A DNA stretch of 64,000 nt from Cellulosimicrobium terreum (lineage in GTDB: Bacteria; Actinomycetota; Actinomycetes; Actinomycetales; Cellulomonadaceae). Shown here in pieces: positions 59,208-64,000 of the stretch. A program made the translations under genes and the position numbers. The stretch lies in assembly GCA_014803435.1 (NCBI GenBank), contig JACYFD010000003.1:124001-188000 (forward strand), read 5' to 3'. The first letter of the stretch is position 1, and every line of letters starts with the position of its first letter. The notes below the pieces were generated by a model. The model searched no databases. It had not been told where the DNA came from and was given only the letters and a program-made list of their open reading frames with translations.

Positions 59208-59875
59208 TCGTCACGCGGTTCGCGGGAGAGGTCCCGGTCCGGCCGGGGTCCGAGGAGGCGCGGGGCTGGCTCGTCGACGAGCTCGCGAAGCCCGAGTACG
59301 CACGGGACCCGTCGCTCCTGCAGCGACTCCTCGACTGGTTCTGGTCGCAGTTCGACGGGGTCCCGGCGCTCGACCTGAGCCGCGCCGCCATCGCGCTCGT
59401 CGTGGTCGCGGTCGTGGTCGTCGTCGCGGTGGTCGCCTACCGGGTGGCCGGCCCCGTGCGCCCGTCGCGCAGGTCGACGCCGTCTGCCGTCGTGCTCGAC
59501 GAGGACGACCGCAGCGCGGCCGAGCTCCGGCGCGCTGCGGACGCCGCCGCCTCTGCCGGGGACTGGGCGACGGCCGTGCTCGAGCGCTTCCGCGCCGTCG
59601 TCCGTTCGCTCGAGGAACGAGCGCTCGTCGAGCCGCGGGTGGGCCGCACCGCCCGTGAGGCCGCCGCCGCCGGAGGTGAGCGGCTCCCCGACGTGGCTGC
59701 CGGGCTCGACGCCGGTGCCCACCTCTTCGACGACGTCTGCTACGGCAAGCGCACCGTCGGTCCGGACTCCGACGCGATGCTCCGCTCGCTCGACGCGACC
59801 GTCGCAGCCGCCCGGCCGGCACGCCGCCCGGAGCTCGTCGCGGCCGGTCCCGCGAGCACGGAGGAGGGTTCGTGA
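59204..59875 (+). CDS. DUF4129 domain membrane protein
   Basis: The 223-residue protein has an N-terminal outside segment, one strong helix (AAIALVVVAVVVVVAVVAYRVAG) and a C-terminal DUF4129 domain in the cytoplasm (WATAVLERFRAVVRSLEERALVEPRVGRTARE, FDDVCYGKRTVGPD). DUF4129 proteins in operons with MoxR and DUF58 genes often form part of a membrane complex of unknown job. The GTG start overlaps the previous stop. No catalytic motif is known for this domain. Confidence 0.87.
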   Translation: MIVTRFAGEVPVRPGSEEARGWLVDELAKPEYARDPSLLQRLLDWFWSQFDGVPALDLSRAAIALVVVAVVVVVAVVAYRVAGPVRPSRRSTPSAVVLDEDDRSAAELRRAADAAASAGDWATAVLERFRAVVRSLEERALVEPRVGRTAREAAAAGGERLPDVAAGLDAGAHLFDDVCYGKRTVGPDSDAMLRSLDATVAAARPARRPELVAAGPASTEEGS

Positions 59876-61121
59876 CCACGGCACCCCCCGCCCCGACGAC
59901 CGCGTCCGCACCCACCGCCCGGGCGGTCACGACGGCGCACGTCCCGGTCGTGGGCGACGGCACCACCGCCTCCTCCCGCGCGCGGTCCCGCTGGCACCGC
60001 GCGCGCTGGCCCCTCGCCGTCCTCGCCTCGCTGCTCCTGCTCGCGGGGATCACGGCGATCGCCCGGCCGGCGACGTCGGGCACCCCGCTGGCCCCGGACA
60101 ACCCCGGGCCGGACGGGTCGCGTGCCGTGGCCGAGGTCCTGCGGGACCAGGGCGTCGACGTGACCTACGTGCAGACCGTCGCCGACGCCGTCGCCGCCGC
60201 GGACCGGGACGAGCCCACGACGCTCCTCGTCGCGCAGGGCGACTACATGCTGCCCGAGCAGGAGGACGCGCTCGTGGCGACGCAGGCCGACCTGGTGCTC
60301 GTCGCGCCCTCGGACTCCATGCTCGACGTCGCGACCGACGGCGCCGTCCGCACAGTCTACGACTGGCCCGACGGCAATGTCGGGCGTCCGGCGGACTGCG
60401 CGGACCCGGCTGCCGTCGCGGCCGGGCAGATCCGTTCCGACGGCGTGGGTTTCGAGGCCACGGGTTCGGGTGACGTCACGCTCTGCTTCCCCGCCCCCGA
60501 CGGTGCCGGCAGCGCCTACCTCGTGCACGAGACGGGCGACCGCTCCGTCCGTGCGATGGACACGCCCACGCTGCTGCGCAACGACTCGATCACCGACGAC
60601 GGGGCCGGCGCCCTCGTCCTGTGGTCGCTCGGGGCCCACGAGAACCTCGTGTGGCTCGTCGCCGACCCCTTCGACACGTCGCTGGGCGGGGACACCGACG
60701 AGCTCCAGGCGGCGAGCCTGCCGCCCTGGGCCGGGGTCGCCGCGCTCCAGCTCCTCGTCGTGGCGCTCGCGCTCGCGCTCTGGCGCGGGCGACGCCTCGG
60801 CCCGCTCGTGGTCGAGGACCTGCCCGTCGTGGTCCGCGCGTCCGAGACGACGCGCGGACGCGGACGCCTGTACCGGCGCGCCGGAGCCCGCGGGCACGCC
60901 GCCGCCGGCCTGCGGGCCGGGTCCGCCGACCGCCTCGCCGCACGGCTCGGGCTGCCCCGCTCGGCGGAGGCGGCGTCGCTCGTCGACGCCGTCGCCCGTG
61001 CGACGGGCCGGCCGGTCGAGCAGGTCACCCATCTTCTGTACGGTCCACCACCCGCCGACGACGCGGCGCTGCTCGAGCTCGCGCGTCACCTTGACCAGAT
61101 CGAGAGCGAGGTCCACCACTC

Positions 61122-61125
<4 letters not shown>
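59872..61125 (+). CDS. DUF4350 domain membrane protein
   Basis: Two membrane helices (RWPLAVLASLLLLAGITAIARP and VAALQLLVVALALALWRGRR) bound an outside domain of about 220 residues resembling a glutamine amidotransferase-like or GATase fold (GSRAVAEVLRDQGVDVTYVQTVADA, ENLVWLVADPF). The last 110 residues are cytoplasmic. This layout matches DUF4350 proteins beside MoxR. The start is the GTG at 59872, overlapping the previous stop by four bases. Role in the complex is inferred from context only. Confidence 0.85.
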
Positions 61126-62261
<1,136 letters not shown>

Positions 62262-62271
62262 GGCCCGGGTC

Positions 62272-63564
62272 GTGGCTCTGACGTGGCGCGCCGTCGTGCT
62301 GGTGGCGCTCGGGATCGTGCCGGTCATCCTCGTGCCCGTGACCGGCACGGTGCTCGTGTGGCTGGCGGTCGTGGCGGTGGTGTGCGGGCTCGACGTCGCG
62401 CTCGCCGCCTCGCCCCGGCGCGTGGCGATCGAGCGACGGGTCGCCGCGTCGGTGCGCCTGTCCGACCGGACCGTGTCCCGCCTGACGCTGACCAACCTGT
62501 CGTCGCGCCGGCTGCGCGCTCTCGTGCGTGACGCGTGGCCGCCGTCGGCGGGTACGCAGGTGAACCGCCACCGGGTCGACCTGCCGCCCGGCGAGGCGAC
62601 GCGCACGTCGACCGTGCTGGTCCCGACACGCCGCGGCGACCGGCACGCGGACAAGGTCACGATCCGCTCGTTCGGCCCGTTGCGCGTCGCCGCCCGGCAG
62701 GTGTCGCTGGCGGTGCCCGGACGCCTGCGGGTGCTGCCCGAGTTCCGCTCCCGGCGCCACCTGCCGAGCCGGCTCGCACGCCTGCGCGAGATGGACGGGC
62801 GCGCGGCCGTGCAGGTGCGCGGCGAGGGCACCGAGTTCGACTCCCTGCGCGAGTACGTCATCGGGGACGACGTGCGCTCCATCGACTGGCGTGCGTCGGC
62901 CCGCGGACGGGACATGGTCGTGCGCACGTGGCGCCCCGAGCGGGACCGCCGCGTGCTGATCGTCGTCGACACGTCGCGCACGTCCGCGGCCCGCCTCGGC
63001 GACGAGCCCCGGCTGGACGCGAGCATCGAGGCGGCGCTGCTGCTCGCGGCGCTGGCCGGGCGGGCGGGCGACCGTGTAGAGCTCATCGCGTTCGACCGCA
63101 CCGTGCGGGCACGCGTCGCCGGTGCGGCGGGCCCGCGGCTCATGCCGGCGATGGCCGACGCCACCGCGACGCTCGAGCCCGTCCTGCTCGAGACGGACTG
63201 GTCGGGCCTGGTCACCGCGGTGCACGAGCGGCTGTCCCAGCGCGCGCTCGTCGTGCTGCTGTCCACCCTCGACGCCGCCGCCGTCGAGACGGGGCTGCTC
63301 CCCGTCGTCGGGCAGCTCACGCAGTCCCACCAGGTGGTCCTGGCGGGCGCCGCCGACCCCGAGATCGCCGCGCTGCGGGCCGACCGCTCGGGGACCGCCG
63401 AGGTGTACGACGCCGCGGCCGCGTCCCGCGGCGAGATCGAGCGCGCCGCGGTGGCGACGGTCCTGCGCCAGCGCGGCGTCGAGATCGTCGACGCGCTCCC
63501 CGACGAGCTCGCCCCGCGCCTCGCGGACACCTACCTCGCGCTCAAGGCCGCCGGCCGGCTCTGA
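62272..63564 (+). CDS. DUF58 domain protein
   Basis: The 430 residues begin with two helices (VVLVALGIVPVILVPVTGTVL and a second), then a DUF58 core with the family signature FDSLREYVIGDDVRSIDWRASAR and a VWA-like fold (RRVLIVVDTSRTSAARLGDEPRLD, LVVLLSTLDAAAVETG). DUF58 proteins accompany MoxR ATPases and may bind a metal through the VWA-type DTS motif. The GTG at 62272 follows the moxR stop by ten bases. Confidence 0.92.
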   Translation: MALTWRAVVLVALGIVPVILVPVTGTVLVWLAVVAVVCGLDVALAASPRRVAIERRVAASVRLSDRTVSRLTLTNLSSRRLRALVRDAWPPSAGTQVNRHRVDLPPGEATRTSTVLVPTRRGDRHADKVTIRSFGPLRVAARQVSLAVPGRLRVLPEFRSRRHLPSRLARLREMDGRAAVQVRGEGTEFDSLREYVIGDDVRSIDWRASARGRDMVVRTWRPERDRRVLIVVDTSRTSAARLGDEPRLDASIEAALLLAALAGRAGDRVELIAFDRTVRARVAGAAGPRLMPAMADATATLEPVLLETDWSGLVTAVHERLSQRALVVLLSTLDAAAVETGLLPVVGQLTQSHQVVLAGAADPEIAALRADRSGTAEVYDAAAASRGEIERAAVATVLRQRGVEIVDALPDELAPRLADTYLALKAAGRL

Positions 63565-63629
63565 CCGGGACGTGGGTGGTCCGGGGTAGGGTCGGTCCCG
63601 CACGAGCCCCCCGACCTCCTGGAGATCCT

Positions 63630-63758
63630 GTGGCCTGGCAGCCGACCAACCAGCGCGACCGCGACCGCGATCGCCGCACGCGCCGAACGGCGATCATCGT
63701 CGTCGCGGCGCTGCTCGCGACGTTCGTGATCCCCGTCCTCGCGATCGTCCTGTTCTGA
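63630..63758 (+). CDS. small single-helix membrane protein
   Basis: A 42-residue frame from a GTG at 63630, with GGAG about five bases upstream, encodes a basic stretch (NQRDRDRDRRTRR) and a single hydrophobic helix (TAIIVVAALLATFVIPVLAIVLF). The clear ribosome site and the cationic-then-hydrophobic layout support a real small membrane protein. It follows the DUF58 gene by 65 bases and may belong to the same operon. I do not recognise a family. Confidence 0.65.
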   Translation: MAWQPTNQRDRDRDRRTRRTAIIVVAALLATFVIPVLAIVLF

Positions 63759-63765
63759 CGCGTCC

Positions 63766-64000
63766 GTGCCCGCGACGTCCCCGCACGGACCGGTGCTCGA
63801 CGACCGCGCACTCAACCGCGCGCTGCTCGCCCGCCAGCATCTGAGCACCCGGCGTGACGCTCCCCCGCTCGACGAGGTGCGTCACCTGGTCGGGCTCCAG
63901 TCCCAGGTGCCCGCGTCGCCCCACCGTGGCCTGTGGTCACGGCTCGAGGCTTTCACCACCGACGCCCTGGACGCCGCGCTGGAGGATCGGAGCGTGGTGC
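63766..64000 (+). CDS. winged-helix DNA-binding protein (AlkZ-like), cut by window edge
   Basis: From a GTG at 63766 the frame runs off the right edge. The visible 78 residues include LDDRALNRALLARQHLSTR, VRHLVGLQSQVPASPHRGLWSRL and TTDALDAALEDRSVV. This matches the N-terminal part of HTH_42 proteins (AlkZ type), with QSQ in the place of the catalytic QxQ/QxD site. It is a second, more distant relative of the protein at 50318-51592. The start is uncertain because no clear ribosome site is seen. Confidence 0.8.
   Translation, partial: MPATSPHGPVLDDRALNRALLARQHLSTRRDAPPLDEVRHLVGLQSQVPASPHRGLWSRLEAFTTDALDAALEDRSVV

Overview
The window is chromosomal core sequence from a very GC-rich actinobacterium, most likely a Cellulomonas-like member of the Micrococcales. 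Evidence for this is the GTG-rich gene starts with ATGA, GTGA and TGATG overlaps, the fused two-enzyme 2-oxoglutarate dehydrogenase (Kgd), the mycothiol-type SigR/RsrA pair, the 24-residue ribosomal protein bL37, the mtrA-mtrB-lpqB cluster next to hpf and secA, and the Rho with a long basic/acidic insert. The genus is inferred from overall character, not from a search. I see no insertion sequence, prophage, CRISPR array or rRNA operon. No gap between genes exceeds 300 bases. Coding covers nearly the whole window.

Layout, left half. Positions 1-4861 hold the ATP synthase operon on the minus strand (atpI-like, atpB, atpE, atpF, atpH, and atpA cut by the left edge). Upstream of it in the same direction lie a WecA/MraY-type sugar-phosphate transferase, a threonylcarbamoyl-AMP synthase, prmC, prfA and rpmE, then rho, then the aspartate-family block thrB-thrC-hom, lysA and argS. 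A tRNA-Arg(CCG) follows. Positions 18742-20447 hold a compact Clp protease island: a short Xre-family regulator facing two overlapping clpP paralogues. It closely resembles the popR / clpP3-clpP4 system known from Streptomyces. Next come a CYTH protein, a VanY-type carboxypeptidase, two CNNM/CBS membrane proteins, an OmpR-type two-component pair, kgd, an aldo/keto reductase, an aldose-epimerase-like protein and an SGNH-like protein that lacks its catalytic residues.

Layout, right half. Positions 33661-36116 hold a DUF4097-PadR-DUF4097 operon behind two GATATATC operators. Then come bL37, the rsrA-sigR pair with a textbook sigma-R promoter, a DoxX-like protein, aroA-rsgA-hisN, an orphan CpaE-like ATPase with a SAF-domain protein, a small HTH protein, a LysM protein, an Rv3235-family protein, secA, a YcaQ/AlkZ-type protein, hpf, comF, lpqB-mtrB-mtrA, and finally a membrane protein with a Tyr-Gly-Gln repeat region leading a DUF4129-DUF4350-MoxR-DUF58 operon.

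Two self-regulating stress circuits stand out. In the first, a regulator ending in the same five residues as the ssrA degradation tag sits tail-to-tail with the clpP pair, whose upstream region carries a TCTGCC-N3-GGCAGA palindrome. One of the two ClpP subunits has alanine in place of the catalytic serine. In the second, sigR is preceded by GGGAAT-N18-GTT, and a GTG just downstream of that promoter would add exactly 55 residues to SigR, as in the unstable sigma-R-prime isoform. These two are the most rewarding places to look in an otherwise conventional region.
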